Assembly (NCBI GenBank): GCA_963839815.1
Contig: CAWIWF010000006.1
Span: 1,054,001 to 1,118,000, forward strand
Length of the DNA stretch: 64,000 bases
Direction: 5' to 3'
From: JACVRM01 sp963839815
GTDB taxonomy: Bacteria; Actinomycetota; Thermoleophilia; Gaiellales; Gaiellaceae
The stretch's first letter is position 1. Every line of letters begins with the position of its first letter. Positions 1 through 7,591 of the stretch are shown here, in pieces. The notes under the pieces are model-generated. The model saw only the letters and a list, made by a program, of their open reading frames with translations. It made no database searches and was not told the origin of the DNA. Made by a program: the position numbers and the translations under genes.

Positions 1-1
1 G

Positions 2-406
2 ACAACAACGGTACCCGCCGGCTCGGACGGCGGGATGCGGGTGCGCTCGACGACGGTCGAGCTCGACGGGCGGCGCTTCGACGTCCGTGTGGCGACTCCC
101 GAGCCCCCGTACGCGGAGCTGGCCCGCCGCCGGCGGGAGCGTGCTCGCGGTGCAAGCGCGCACGGGGGTCGCGACGCGGTTGTCAGCCCGATGCAGGGGA
201 CGGTGCTGAGCGTCCGCGTCGCCGAGGGCGAGGCCGTCGAGACGGGCCAGGTGCTCTGCATCGTCGAGGCGATGAAGATGGAGAACGAGGTCACTGCCCA
301 CCTGACGGGCCGCGTCACGGGCCTGTCCGTCGCCGAGGGGCAGCCAGTCACGACCGGGCAGGTGATCTGCGTCGTGGCGCAGGAGGCGGATGGCGGAACC
401 GAGTAG
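2..406 (+). CDS. Biotin carboxyl carrier domain, C-terminal end of an acyl-CoA carboxylase subunit (partial)
   Basis: The frame is open to the left edge, so the 5' end probably lies outside the window; an internal ATG at 35 is possible but is not needed. The last 75 residues form a biotinyl/lipoyl domain with the biotinylation motif EAMKMEN (Lys codon 275-277) and the hammerhead-type repeat VAEGEAVETGQVL / VAEGQPVTTGQVI. Such domains carry CO2 on biotin between biotin carboxylase and carboxyltransferase in acetyl-/propionyl-CoA carboxylases. In Actinobacteria the domain commonly ends an AccA-type biotin carboxylase, which I infer here. The stop overlaps the next gene by 17 bases. Confidence 0.85.
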   Translation, partial: TTTVPAGSDGGMRVRSTTVELDGRRFDVRVATPEPPYAELARRRRERARGASAHGGRDAVVSPMQGTVLSVRVAEGEAVETGQVLCIVEAMKMENEVTAHLTGRVTGLSVAEGQPVTTGQVICVVAQEADGGTE

Positions 407-1292
407 ACCGCTGTGCGCCGACATCTCGACCGAGGTCGGCGAGCCGCTCACAGCGACCGCCAGCCGCGTCGAGCACTGGCTGCTGATCGAGTATCCCGGT
501 CTCTGGAGCCGTGACGTGCTCGGCGCGAGCCTGCTCCCGGCCGGAGTCAAGGAGCATCTGCGGGCCGAGCTCGCGCGGCTGCCGCACGCGCGCCTCCTGT
601 TCGTCCGCCGGCCCGACCGGCGCGGTGCCGGGCGACGCCGCGTCTACCTCGGGCGCACGGGCGAGGCCGACGGGACCCTCGTCACGCTCGAGGTGGGCTC
701 CTACGAGGAGCTCGCCGCGCTCGACGTGGCTGCGGCGCTCGAAGGTGGTGCGGGCGCCCGGAGGCTCGACCACCCGCTCCTGGTCGTGTGCACCCATGGC
801 AAGCGAGACCGCTGCTGCGCGCGTTACGGCCGGCCGGTCTACGAGCGACTGCGCGAGGCGGCACCGGAGGAGTGGCTCTGGCAGTCGACCCACCTCGGCG
901 GCGACCGCTTCGCCGGCAACCTCGTCTGCCTGCCGCACGGCCTCTACTTCGGCCGGGTGGGGAGCGAGACGGCGTGGGACATCCTCGACGAGTACCTGGC
1001 CGGGCGGATCGCCCTGAGCCAGTACCGCGGGCGCTCCTGCTACACGTTCCCGCAGCAGGCGGCCGAGCGGGCGATCCGCGATGAGACGGGACTGCGTGGC
1101 CTCGACGACCTCAGCTTGCTGACGTGCACGGAGCGAGGTGCGGGCGAGTGGCTCGTTCGCTTCCAGGCCGGCCGGGAACCGCGCGAGCTCCTGGTGCGGC
1201 GCGAGGAGGGGGAGCTCACCTATCTCACCTGCGACGCCACCACGCTGCGACATCCGCGCCGCTTCGTCGCCAAGTCCCTCAGCGGTCGCTAA
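390..1292 (+). CDS. Sucrase/ferredoxin-like family protein
   Basis: 300 residues. The central part (about residues 128-195) has the Cys-rich signature VCTHGKRDRCCARYG followed by STHLGGDRFAGNLVCLPHG. This matches the sucrase/ferredoxin-like family, thioredoxin-fold proteins that can bind a [2Fe-2S] cluster, and explains the Cys-Cys pair and the downstream Cys. No signal peptide or membrane segment is visible, so it should be cytosolic. It starts inside the end of the carboxylase gene, which suggests translational coupling. The substrate is unknown; the family name does not imply sucrase activity. Confidence 0.8.
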   Translation: MAEPSRPLCADISTEVGEPLTATASRVEHWLLIEYPGLWSRDVLGASLLPAGVKEHLRAELARLPHARLLFVRRPDRRGAGRRRVYLGRTGEADGTLVTLEVGSYEELAALDVAAALEGGAGARRLDHPLLVVCTHGKRDRCCARYGRPVYERLREAAPEEWLWQSTHLGGDRFAGNLVCLPHGLYFGRVGSETAWDILDEYLAGRIALSQYRGRSCYTFPQQAAERAIRDETGLRGLDDLSLLTCTERGAGEWLVRFQAGREPRELLVRREEGELTYLTCDATTLRHPRRFVAKSLSGR

Positions 1293-2508
1293 CGAGCCGG
1301 ACGACGCCCTCGCGGACGAGGCGCCGAATCAGCACGAGCCGACCCTCGTCGTCGAGGGCTCCGGGGAGCTCGGCGGCGGTGAACGGATCGGTTGCGGCGA
1401 GAATTGCCTCGAGCTCCGGCCGCACGTGGGCCGGGAGCTGCAGCTCGGTGCCGTCGACGAGCAGCCCCAGCGACTCCTCGCCAACCGCGAGCCGCGTGTG
1501 CACGGGCCTCCGTTCGATCTCGGTCCCCGCGGTGAGCGTCTCGAGCGAGCGAAGCTGATCGAAGCCGTCGGCGAGGAGCGGCCGGCTGCGACGGGCAAGC
1601 CGCTCGGCCCGGCGACGGTCGACCTCGACCCCGTCGAGCCGCTCGGCGAGGGCCTCCAGCACCGTCTCCGCGTCGCCCGTGTCCACCGAGCGTCGGAACG
1701 CCAGGTCGTCTCCGGCCTCGTCGAGGGCCGCCCGGAGCGCGTCCAGCCAGGTGACGACGTTGACGCCCACCGTCAGGTGCAGCGAGTCGTCCGCGGACGT
1801 GAGCGCTTCGTGCAGCCAGCCGCGCGGCAGGTAGAGCGTGTCGCCTGCCCGCAGCGTCACATCGAGGACCGCCGGGCCGGGGCTGCCGAGCTCGGGGCGA
1901 TAGCGCTGCGTGCGCAGGGGCAGCTCGAGGGCCGGCTCGTACACGAGCCAGCGCTTGCTCCCGGACACTTGGAGCACGAAGACGTCGTGCGTGTCGTGGT
2001 GCACCGGCAGGCCCTGCGCCTCGCGCGGCGTGTAGTACGCGTTGACCTGCACCGGGTGCCGCAGCTCGAGCTCGAGCGCGCGGGCGAACGCGGCCACCGG
2101 CGCATGGTTGATGTGCAGTGCCTGCAGGACGATGGTGGCTCCCTCGCTCCACTCTTCGAGGACCCGGCGCACGTCGGCAGTGCCAGTGAAGGGTCGGGGC
2201 CGCCAGGGGAGATCCTGCGTGTGCTCTCCCACCGGGCCGCCGGCCCTGACCAGCCTGAACCCGGGCGAGCGAATCGCGGTCGACGTGATCAGCCGCTCCG
2301 CCTCCTCCCGCGCGAGGATGTCGTCGAAGCGACCGGGTTCGCTCCGCGCGACGTGGAGCGGCGCGCGCTCCCATGCGTCGCGCAGGAACTCGTCCGCGGC
2401 GACCGGCTCGAGGCAGCGCGCGAGCGCCGCCCCTGCCCTAGCTGTCGCTGTCGTCTGCGTCGGCGTCGCTCGAGTCGGTGTCGGCGTCGCTCGAGTCCGT
2501 GTCAGCAT
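1279..2508 (-). CDS. Cupin-4 / JmjC-type 2-oxoglutarate Fe(II) oxygenase
   Basis: 409 residues from the ATG at 2508. The JmjC/cupin core has an HxD pair in PVHHDTHDVFVLQ (about H170, D172) and a distal His in LPRGWLHEA (about H233), the usual Fe(II) triad of cupin-4 hydroxylases such as the ribosomal oxygenases; a winged-helix-like C-terminal region follows. Its first 23 codons overlap the preceding peptide gene in another frame and encode a Thr/Arg/Pro-rich tail. No other ATG, GTG or TTG lies before the conserved ALARCLEPV, so the start is either this ATG or affected by an indel. It is last in a leftward unit with an ABC exporter and an acidic repeat peptide. Hydroxylation of that peptide is inference; a ribosomal-protein substrate is the alternative. 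The last 14 bases overlap the convergent gene ending at 1292. Confidence 0.8.
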   Translation of the reverse strand: MLTRTRATPTPTRATPTQTTATARAGAALARCLEPVAADEFLRDAWERAPLHVARSEPGRFDDILAREEAERLITSTAIRSPGFRLVRAGGPVGEHTQDLPWRPRPFTGTADVRRVLEEWSEGATIVLQALHINHAPVAAFARALELELRHPVQVNAYYTPREAQGLPVHHDTHDVFVLQVSGSKRWLVYEPALELPLRTQRYRPELGSPGPAVLDVTLRAGDTLYLPRGWLHEALTSADDSLHLTVGVNVVTWLDALRAALDEAGDDLAFRRSVDTGDAETVLEALAERLDGVEVDRRRAERLARRSRPLLADGFDQLRSLETLTAGTEIERRPVHTRLAVGEESLGLLVDGTELQLPAHVRPELEAILAATDPFTAAELPGALDDEGRLVLIRRLVREGVVRLVSDR

Positions 2509-2620
2509 CGGACGAGTCGGCGTCGGGATCGTCCTGGTCGGCGTCCGCCACCTGCGCCTGGGTCCGGCCGATACCGCTCGTCATCTCGTCGTCGGAGAGC
2601 GTCGTGCGCTCGTCGTTCAT
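2438..2620 (-). CDS. Small acidic repeat peptide (putative modified-peptide precursor)
   Basis: 60 residues with a good ribosome-binding site (GAGGAGG, six bases before the ATG). The N-terminal half is leader-like (MNDERTTLSDDEMTSGIGR...), and the C-terminal half is three heptads of the form DSSDADT ending in DDSDS. It contains no Cys, no aromatic residue and no membrane segment. It lies between an ABC-2 exporter and a cupin-4 oxygenase on the same strand, the layout expected of a ribosomally made, post-translationally hydroxylated peptide. I do not recognise a named family. It could instead be a simple acidic stress or chaperone-like protein. The repeat is also read in a second frame as the N-terminus of the oxygenase. 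Confidence 0.6.
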   Translation of the reverse strand: MNDERTTLSDDEMTSGIGRTQAQVADADQDDPDADSSDADTDSSDADTDSSDADADDSDS

Positions 2621-2693
2621 CGTGCCTCCTCGCTCGTCGGGAGCGCGAGTGTACTCGCCTCCGCCCGCCACGCGAGCAGGCGAGCTGTCCGCT

Positions 2694-3467
2694 TCAGAGC
2701 GTCCGCTGGTAGGACCGGAAGGCCCAGGTCGCAAACGCCGTGGTCGCGAGCGTGAAGGCGCCGAGGAGGCCGAGCGACAGTGCGACGAGCGCCCAGTTCG
2801 GGTCTGCGAGCACGGGCTCGCGGGCAGCGTCCACGGCCCACTGCACGGGATTGAGGCGGGCCGCGTACTGCATCCAGCGAGGGATCAGGTCGAAGTCGAT
2901 CAGCATCGCCGAGAAGAACATGAGCGGCAGCCCGATGAAGTTGGCGACGGCGATCATCGTCGCCTCGCGGCGCGTGATCAGCGCAACTCCCTGCGAGATG
3001 CCGGAGAAGCCGGCGGCGACGAGCGCGCCGGCCGCCAGGATCGCGAGCCAGCCGTCGAGCCCGCCGTTGCCCGCGCCGAGCGCGAGCGCGACGACGAGGA
3101 TGATCGCCCCCTGAATTACGCCTGTGATCGCCGCCCGCAGCACCTGGGAGAGGACGATGGCGCTGCGACGGGCAGGCGTGGCCAGGAACCGCTCGACGAC
3201 GCCGCGGTCGAGATCGGTGATCATCGACATGCCGCTCCACGTGCCGCCGAAGAACGCCGTCATGATCACCACCGCGGGCGCGAGGAAGTCGATGTACGAC
3301 TCGGTGTCGAAGCCGGGCAGCTCCACGATCCGCCGGAAGAGCTGGCTATAGAGAACGAGCCAGATCATCGGCTGGATCAGCATCATCACGATCCAGATCG
3401 GCTCGCGGGCCAGGTTGCGGGCCTGCCGGCCGACCATCCACCAGCTGTGCGCGAGCGTGTCGCTCAC
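2694..3467 (-). CDS. ABC-2 type exporter permease (DrrB-like)
   Basis: 257 residues with about six hydrophobic segments. The C-terminal part carries the ABC-2 family pattern in which NPVQWAVDAAR precedes the last transmembrane helix. The start overlaps the stop of the ATPase gene by four bases, so the two are translationally coupled and should form a two-component exporter of the daunorubicin-resistance (DrrAB) type. Only 73 bases, carrying the ribosome-binding site, separate its stop from the acidic repeat peptide, so export of that peptide or of a product made with it is a reasonable but untested guess. Confidence 0.88.
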   Translation of the reverse strand: MSDTLAHSWWMVGRQARNLAREPIWIVMMLIQPMIWLVLYSQLFRRIVELPGFDTESYIDFLAPAVVIMTAFFGGTWSGMSMITDLDRGVVERFLATPARRSAIVLSQVLRAAITGVIQGAIILVVALALGAGNGGLDGWLAILAAGALVAAGFSGISQGVALITRREATMIAVANFIGLPLMFFSAMLIDFDLIPRWMQYAARLNPVQWAVDAAREPVLADPNWALVALSLGLLGAFTLATTAFATWAFRSYQRTL

Positions 3468-4423
3468 GAGCCCGCGGCGTCGTCCGACCGGAAGTCGCGG
3501 CCGGTGTAATGGAGGTACACGTCGTCCAGCGACGGTCGCGCGATCGTCACCGACGCGACGGGGATGCCGCGTGACTCGAGCGCGGAGAGGATGGCCGGCA
3601 CGGCCTGGGCGCCATTGTCGGCGCGGGCGCGCAGATGCTGGCCGTCGACGGTCGTCTCGTGCACCGAGCGGATGCCTTCGACGATCCCGCGCGCGTCCTC
3701 GCCGGCACCGTTCGCCAGCTCGACGCTCACCGCATCGCCCTTGAGCGCACGCTTGAGCTCCTCGGGCGTCCCCTCGACGACCACGCGCCCGCGCGACACG
3801 ATCGCCAGCCGGTCGGCGAGCTCATCGGCCTCCTCGAGGTAGTGGGTGGTGAGCAGGATCGTGAGCCGCTCGGCTTTGGCCAGCCGCGCGAGCTCCTCCC
3901 ACATGGCAGCCCGCGCCTCCGGATCGAGCCCGGTCGTCGGCTCGTCGAGGAAGAGCACCTGCGGCCGGTGCACGAGCCCGAGCGCCACGTCGAGCCGGCG
4001 TTTCATGCCGCCCGAGTAGCCGCGGACGACGCGGTCGGCGGCGCCGGTCAGGTCGAAGAGCTCGAGCAGCTCGTCGACCCGCGCTGTGAGCTCGCGGCGG
4101 CCGAGCCCCTGAATCCGGCCCTGCAGCATCAGGTTCTCGCGCCCGCTCGCGTACGTGTCGACGCCGGACGCCTGCGCGACGTATCCGATCGAGCGCCGCA
4201 CGCGGTTCTGCTCTCGCACGACGTCGTGCCCGGCGACCGTCGCGCGGCCGCCGTCCGGGCTCGTCAGCGTCACCAGGATGCGGACCGTCGTCGACTTGCC
4301 GGCCCCGTTCGGTCCGAGCAGGCCGAACACCTCGCCCTCGCGTACCTCGAACGAGACGCCGTCGAGGGCGGTCACGTCCTTGCCGTAGCGCTTGCGCAGG
4401 CCCTCGACGACGATCGCTCCCAC
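3464..4423 (-). CDS. ABC exporter ATP-binding protein (DrrA-like)
   Basis: 319 residues: Walker A GPNGAGKST near residue 38, signature YSGGMKRRLDVAL near 135, Walker B VLFLDEPTTGLDP near 155, and the H-loop LLTTHYLEEAD. A C-terminal extension of about 90 residues ending in the SLDDVYLHYTG block is typical of DrrA/CcmA-type exporters. The GTG start is supported by a TAGACT hexamer eight bases upstream, with no Shine-Dalgarno sequence. It is first in the unit that continues with the permease, the acidic peptide and the oxygenase. Confidence 0.92.
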   Translation of the reverse strand: MGAIVVEGLRKRYGKDVTALDGVSFEVREGEVFGLLGPNGAGKSTTVRILVTLTSPDGGRATVAGHDVVREQNRVRRSIGYVAQASGVDTYASGRENLMLQGRIQGLGRRELTARVDELLELFDLTGAADRVVRGYSGGMKRRLDVALGLVHRPQVLFLDEPTTGLDPEARAAMWEELARLAKAERLTILLTTHYLEEADELADRLAIVSRGRVVVEGTPEELKRALKGDAVSVELANGAGEDARGIVEGIRSVHETTVDGQHLRARADNGAQAVPAILSALESRGIPVASVTIARPSLDDVYLHYTGRDFRSDDAAGS

Positions 4424-4431
4424 GCGGCCCG

Positions 4432-4437
4432 AGTCTA
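4432..4437 (-). promoter_or_regulatory. -10 hexamer TAGACT for the DrrA-like exporter
   Basis: On the minus strand TAGACT is followed by eight bases and then the GTG at 4423. This predicts an mRNA with almost no leader. Confidence 0.55.
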
Positions 4438-4641
4438 GTCACGCGCGCGCCCCGCCCTGGGTGGGGGGCTGACCTCCCGCGTACCCGCGGCCGACGCTAC
4501 CGACCAAGGCGTCACGTGTCTGTGCCGCGACCGTGACGAATGCGTACCAATCGCCGCGACGCCGGTCGGCCGGGCAGGCGTCCGCGGCGAGCGGAGGAGA
4601 GTCGGGGCGGGTCCTCGACCCGGCCGGCAGCTCCCCGTCAG

Positions 4642-4647
4642 TAGACT
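4642..4647 (+). promoter_or_regulatory. -10 hexamer TAGACT for sucC
   Basis: TAGACT ends ten bases before the sucC ATG, leaving no room for a ribosome-binding site. The 219-base gap between drrA and sucC holds no other gene; this hexamer and the one at 4432 are its visible promoter elements. Confidence 0.55.
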
Positions 4648-4657
4648 CGCGCGCCGG

Positions 4658-5800
4658 ATGGATCTCTACGAATACCAGGGCAAGGAGCTCTTCTCGCGCT
4701 ACGGCATTCCCGTCTCGGAGGGGCGGCTCGCGACCTCGCCCGAGGCGGCGCGCGCAGCCGCCGAGGAGCTCGGCGGTCAGGTGGTCGTGAAGGCGCAGGT
4801 GCTGACGGGAGGTCGTGGCAAGGCCGGCGGCATCAAGCTCGCCGACACGCCGGACGAGGCCGAGGCCCGCGCGCGCGAGATCCTCGGGCTCGACATTCGC
4901 GGGCACGTCGTGCGGCGCCTCTGGATCGAGCGTGCCTCCGACATCGCCAAGGAGTACTACCTCTCGGTCACCTTCGACCGAGGGGAGAAGAAGCCGCTCT
5001 TCATGCTCACGACCGAGGGTGGCGTCGACATCGAAGAGGTGGCAGCGACGAACCCGGGCGCGCTGGCCCGGCTGCACGTCGACCCACTGGAGGGGTTCCA
5101 GCCCTACCAGGCGCGCCGACTCGTCTACGGCGCCGGCATCGACGACCCGAACGAGCAGAAGCAGGTCACTCGCATCGTCGAGCGCCTGTACGCCGCCTTC
5201 GTCGGCAGCGACGCGATGCTCTGCGAGATCAACCCGCTCGTCGTCACACCCGACGGCGAGGTGAAGGCACTCGACTCGAAGTTCTCGGTCGACGAGAACG
5301 CGCTCTACAAGCACCCGGACATCGCCGAGATGCGCGACCCGGAGTCGGTGCCCCCCGAGGAGCGGCTCGCACGCGAGAAGGGCGTGACCTACGTGAAGCT
5401 CGACGGCGAGGTCGGCATCCTCGGCAACGGCGCCGGGCTCGTCATGTCGACCCTCGACGTGATCGCGCTCGCAGGGGGACGGCCGGCCAACTTCTGCGAC
5501 CTCGGCGGCGGCGGCGATGCGCAGGGTGTCGTCGATGCGCTCGAGGTCATCACCGGCGACCCCCAGGTGAGCTCGATCTTCTTCAACATCTTCGGCGGTA
5601 TCACCCGCTGCGACGAGGTCGCCCGAGGCATCCTGCAGGCGCTCGGCCAGATGACGATCACGCACCCGATCGTCGTCCGGCTGGACGGCACCAACGCGGA
5701 GGAGGGGCGACGCCTGCTCACAGAGGCCGGGGCGGCGGGGCTGCACGTGGAGCCGACCATGCTCGACGCCGCCCGCCGCGCCGTGGAGTTGACCGCGTGA
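4658..5800 (+). CDS. sucC: Succinyl-CoA synthetase (succinate-CoA ligase) beta subunit
   Basis: 380 residues, close to the usual 385-390. The N-terminus MDLYEYQGKELFSRYGIPV is the classic ATP-grasp start of SucC; GGRGKAGGIKLA (nucleotide loop), CEINPLVVTPDGEV (metal and nucleotide site) and the C-terminal CoA-ligase domain with FFNIFGGITRCDEVA follow. With SucD it interconverts succinyl-CoA and succinate with phosphorylation of ADP or GDP in the TCA cycle. It overlaps the next gene by four bases (GTGA), so a methyltransferase gene is inserted between sucC and sucD in a coupled unit. Confidence 0.97.
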   Translation: MDLYEYQGKELFSRYGIPVSEGRLATSPEAARAAAEELGGQVVVKAQVLTGGRGKAGGIKLADTPDEAEARAREILGLDIRGHVVRRLWIERASDIAKEYYLSVTFDRGEKKPLFMLTTEGGVDIEEVAATNPGALARLHVDPLEGFQPYQARRLVYGAGIDDPNEQKQVTRIVERLYAAFVGSDAMLCEINPLVVTPDGEVKALDSKFSVDENALYKHPDIAEMRDPESVPPEERLAREKGVTYVKLDGEVGILGNGAGLVMSTLDVIALAGGRPANFCDLGGGGDAQGVVDALEVITGDPQVSSIFFNIFGGITRCDEVARGILQALGQMTITHPIVVRLDGTNAEEGRRLLTEAGAAGLHVEPTMLDAARRAVELTA

Positions 5801-6447
5801 CCGACGTCTGGAGCCCCCGCGCCGAGGCGTATCACCGCTCGGCCGAGCATCGCGCCGGCGAGGATCTCGACCTGATCGTGGCCTGGTGCATCGACGCGCG
5901 GACGGCGCTCGACGTCGGCAGCGGTGCAGGTCACGTGGCGCGGCGGCTGCGGGCGGCCGGCCTCGACGTGGTCACGAGCGATCCCTCGCCCGGGATGCGG
6001 GCCGACGTCCTCGGCCCGGCGGAGCACCTGCCGTTCGCCGACTCGTGCTTCGACGCCGTTGTCACGCGGATCGCGGCCCATCACTTCGCCGACGTCCGGC
6101 GGGCGGTCGCCGAGCTCGCGCGCGTCGCGCGGCAGCTCGTGATCGTCGAGGACACGCTCTTCACCAGCGAGGCGGTCGAGGAGGCGGAGCGCCTGCGCGA
6201 CCCCTCGCACGTGCGTTCGTATTCCGAGTCGGAGTGGCGCGGGCTGCTCGAGGCCGCGGGCCTGGAGATCGAGGAGGTCAGGCTCGTCCGCAAGCGCCAC
6301 GTGTTCGACGACTGGCTGGCGCGTACGGGCTGCACCGGCGGCGAGGCCGACCGCGTACGCGAGTTGCTCGCCGAGCTGACCGAGCCGGGCGGCGAGGCCT
6401 GGACGGACACCAAGATCCTCCTCCGCGCCCGCAAGGAGACGAGCTGA
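5797..6447 (+). CDS. Class I SAM-dependent methyltransferase
   Basis: 216 residues. The SAM-binding motif I ALDVGSGAGHVARRL lies near residue 34, followed by an acidic end of strand 2 (VVTSDPSPGM) and the post-motif segment FDAVVTRIAAHHFADV. It is of the UbiE/small-molecule type; the substrate cannot be read from the sequence. It is locked between sucC and sucD: its GTG overlaps the sucC stop and its TGA overlaps the sucD ATG by one base (TGATG). This enforces co-translation but does not show a functional link to the TCA cycle. Confidence 0.85.
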   Translation: MTDVWSPRAEAYHRSAEHRAGEDLDLIVAWCIDARTALDVGSGAGHVARRLRAAGLDVVTSDPSPGMRADVLGPAEHLPFADSCFDAVVTRIAAHHFADVRRAVAELARVARQLVIVEDTLFTSEAVEEAERLRDPSHVRSYSESEWRGLLEAAGLEIEEVRLVRKRHVFDDWLARTGCTGGEADRVRELLAELTEPGGEAWTDTKILLRARKETS

Positions 6448-7328
6448 TGGCGATCATCGTCGATCGCGACACGCGACTGGTCGTCCAGGGGCTGACGGGC
6501 CGTGAGGGCTCCTTCCACGGTCTCCGCAACCGCGACTACGGCACCCAGGTCGTCGCAGGCGTCACGCCTGGCAAGGGCGGCGCGGACGTCGACGGCGTGC
6601 CGGTGTTCGACACCGTCGCGGACGCCGTCGCCGAGACCGGTGCCAACACGACCATGGTCTTCGTCCCGGCCCGTTTCGCTGCCGACGCGATCTACGAGGC
6701 GGTCGACGCCGGCATCGGCACGGTGATCTGCATCGCCGAGGGGCTGCCCGCGCACGAGATGCTCCAAATCTTCAACTACATCCGCCCGAAGGGGATCACG
6801 ATGATCGGCCCCAACTGCCCGGGCGCGCTCTCCCCCGGCAAGGCCAACGTGGGAATCATCCCGGCCGAGATCTTCCGCGAGGGGGCGGTCGGACTCGTCT
6901 CCCGCAGCGGCACGCTGACGTACCAGATCGGGCACGAGCTGACCCAGCTCGGGCTCGGCAACTCGACCATCGTCGGCATCGGCGGCGACCCCGTCGTCGG
7001 CTCCTCGTTCATCGACGTGCTCGCGCGCTTCGAGGCGGACCCCGAGACGGAGATCGTGGTCATGGTCGGCGAGATCGGCGGCGACGAGGAGGAGAAGGCG
7101 GCCCGCTTCATCGAGGCCGAGATGTCGAAGCCAGTGCTCGCGTACATCGCCGGCTTCACGGCGCCGCCCGGCAAGACGATGGGGCACGCCGGCGCCATCA
7201 TCTCGGGCACGTCCGGGACGGCACAGGCGAAGAAGGAGGCGCTCGAGGCGTGTGGCGTGCGGGTCGGCACCTCGCCGACCGAGGTCGCCCAGTTCGTCGC
7301 CGAGGTCGCCGGCGTGGCCTCCGCCTAG
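6447..7328 (+). CDS. sucD: Succinyl-CoA synthetase alpha subunit
   Basis: 293 residues. The CoA-binding Rossmann domain begins at VVQGLTGREGSFH, and the phospho-histidine loop reads KTMGHAGAIISG (catalytic His near residue 240). VGEIGGDEEEKAARFI forms the ligase-domain glutamate motif. Length and motif order match SucD, the partner of SucC. It is the third gene of a coupled unit sucC-methyltransferase-sucD, starting one base inside the preceding stop. The translation is unbroken over its whole length, unlike several other TCA genes in this window. Confidence 0.97.
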   Translation: MAIIVDRDTRLVVQGLTGREGSFHGLRNRDYGTQVVAGVTPGKGGADVDGVPVFDTVADAVAETGANTTMVFVPARFAADAIYEAVDAGIGTVICIAEGLPAHEMLQIFNYIRPKGITMIGPNCPGALSPGKANVGIIPAEIFREGAVGLVSRSGTLTYQIGHELTQLGLGNSTIVGIGGDPVVGSSFIDVLARFEADPETEIVVMVGEIGGDEEEKAARFIEAEMSKPVLAYIAGFTAPPGKTMGHAGAIISGTSGTAQAKKEALEACGVRVGTSPTEVAQFVAEVAGVASA

Positions 7329-7437
7329 CGCACGGCGCCGCAGCGTCGGCACGACACACCGCCCGCGACCGCATCGCGCTACAACCGTGGATGCGCGCGC
7401 CGGTCGAAGCCCCGGCAGCGTTCGCGGACCGGCACGG

Positions 7438-7486
7438 ACTCGGCACAGATCCGTCGCAGACACGTGCGCCCGCGCTCGATAGCGTG
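7438..7486 (+). repeat. Dispersed motif related to CGGCACAGACACGCGCGCC (copy 1)
   Basis: The segment has GGCACGGACTCGGCACAGA, then CGCAGACACGTGCGCC and GATAGCGT. Related blocks occur at about 58236-58280 and 62359-62398. All three lie in intergenic DNA, downstream of sucD, downstream of the XRE/membrane pair, and downstream of fabF. The function is unknown; it could be a repeat or a terminator-associated element. The rest of the 263-base gap holds only the aminotransferase promoter. Confidence 0.4.
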
Positions 7487-7579
7487 TCTTCAGGGACACC
7501 GGGGGTACCCCTGGGGGCAGTTGAGGCCAGGGCGGGCTCAGGGCGGCGAGGGCAGCGGCGGTTCGACCACTGCGGCGCC

Positions 7580-7585
7580 TAGACT
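7580..7585 (+). promoter_or_regulatory. -10 hexamer TAGACT for the aminotransferase
   Basis: TAGACT is followed by exactly six bases and then the GTG start, placing the expected transcription start on the G of the start codon. Confidence 0.65.
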
Positions 7586-7591
7586 CGCGGC

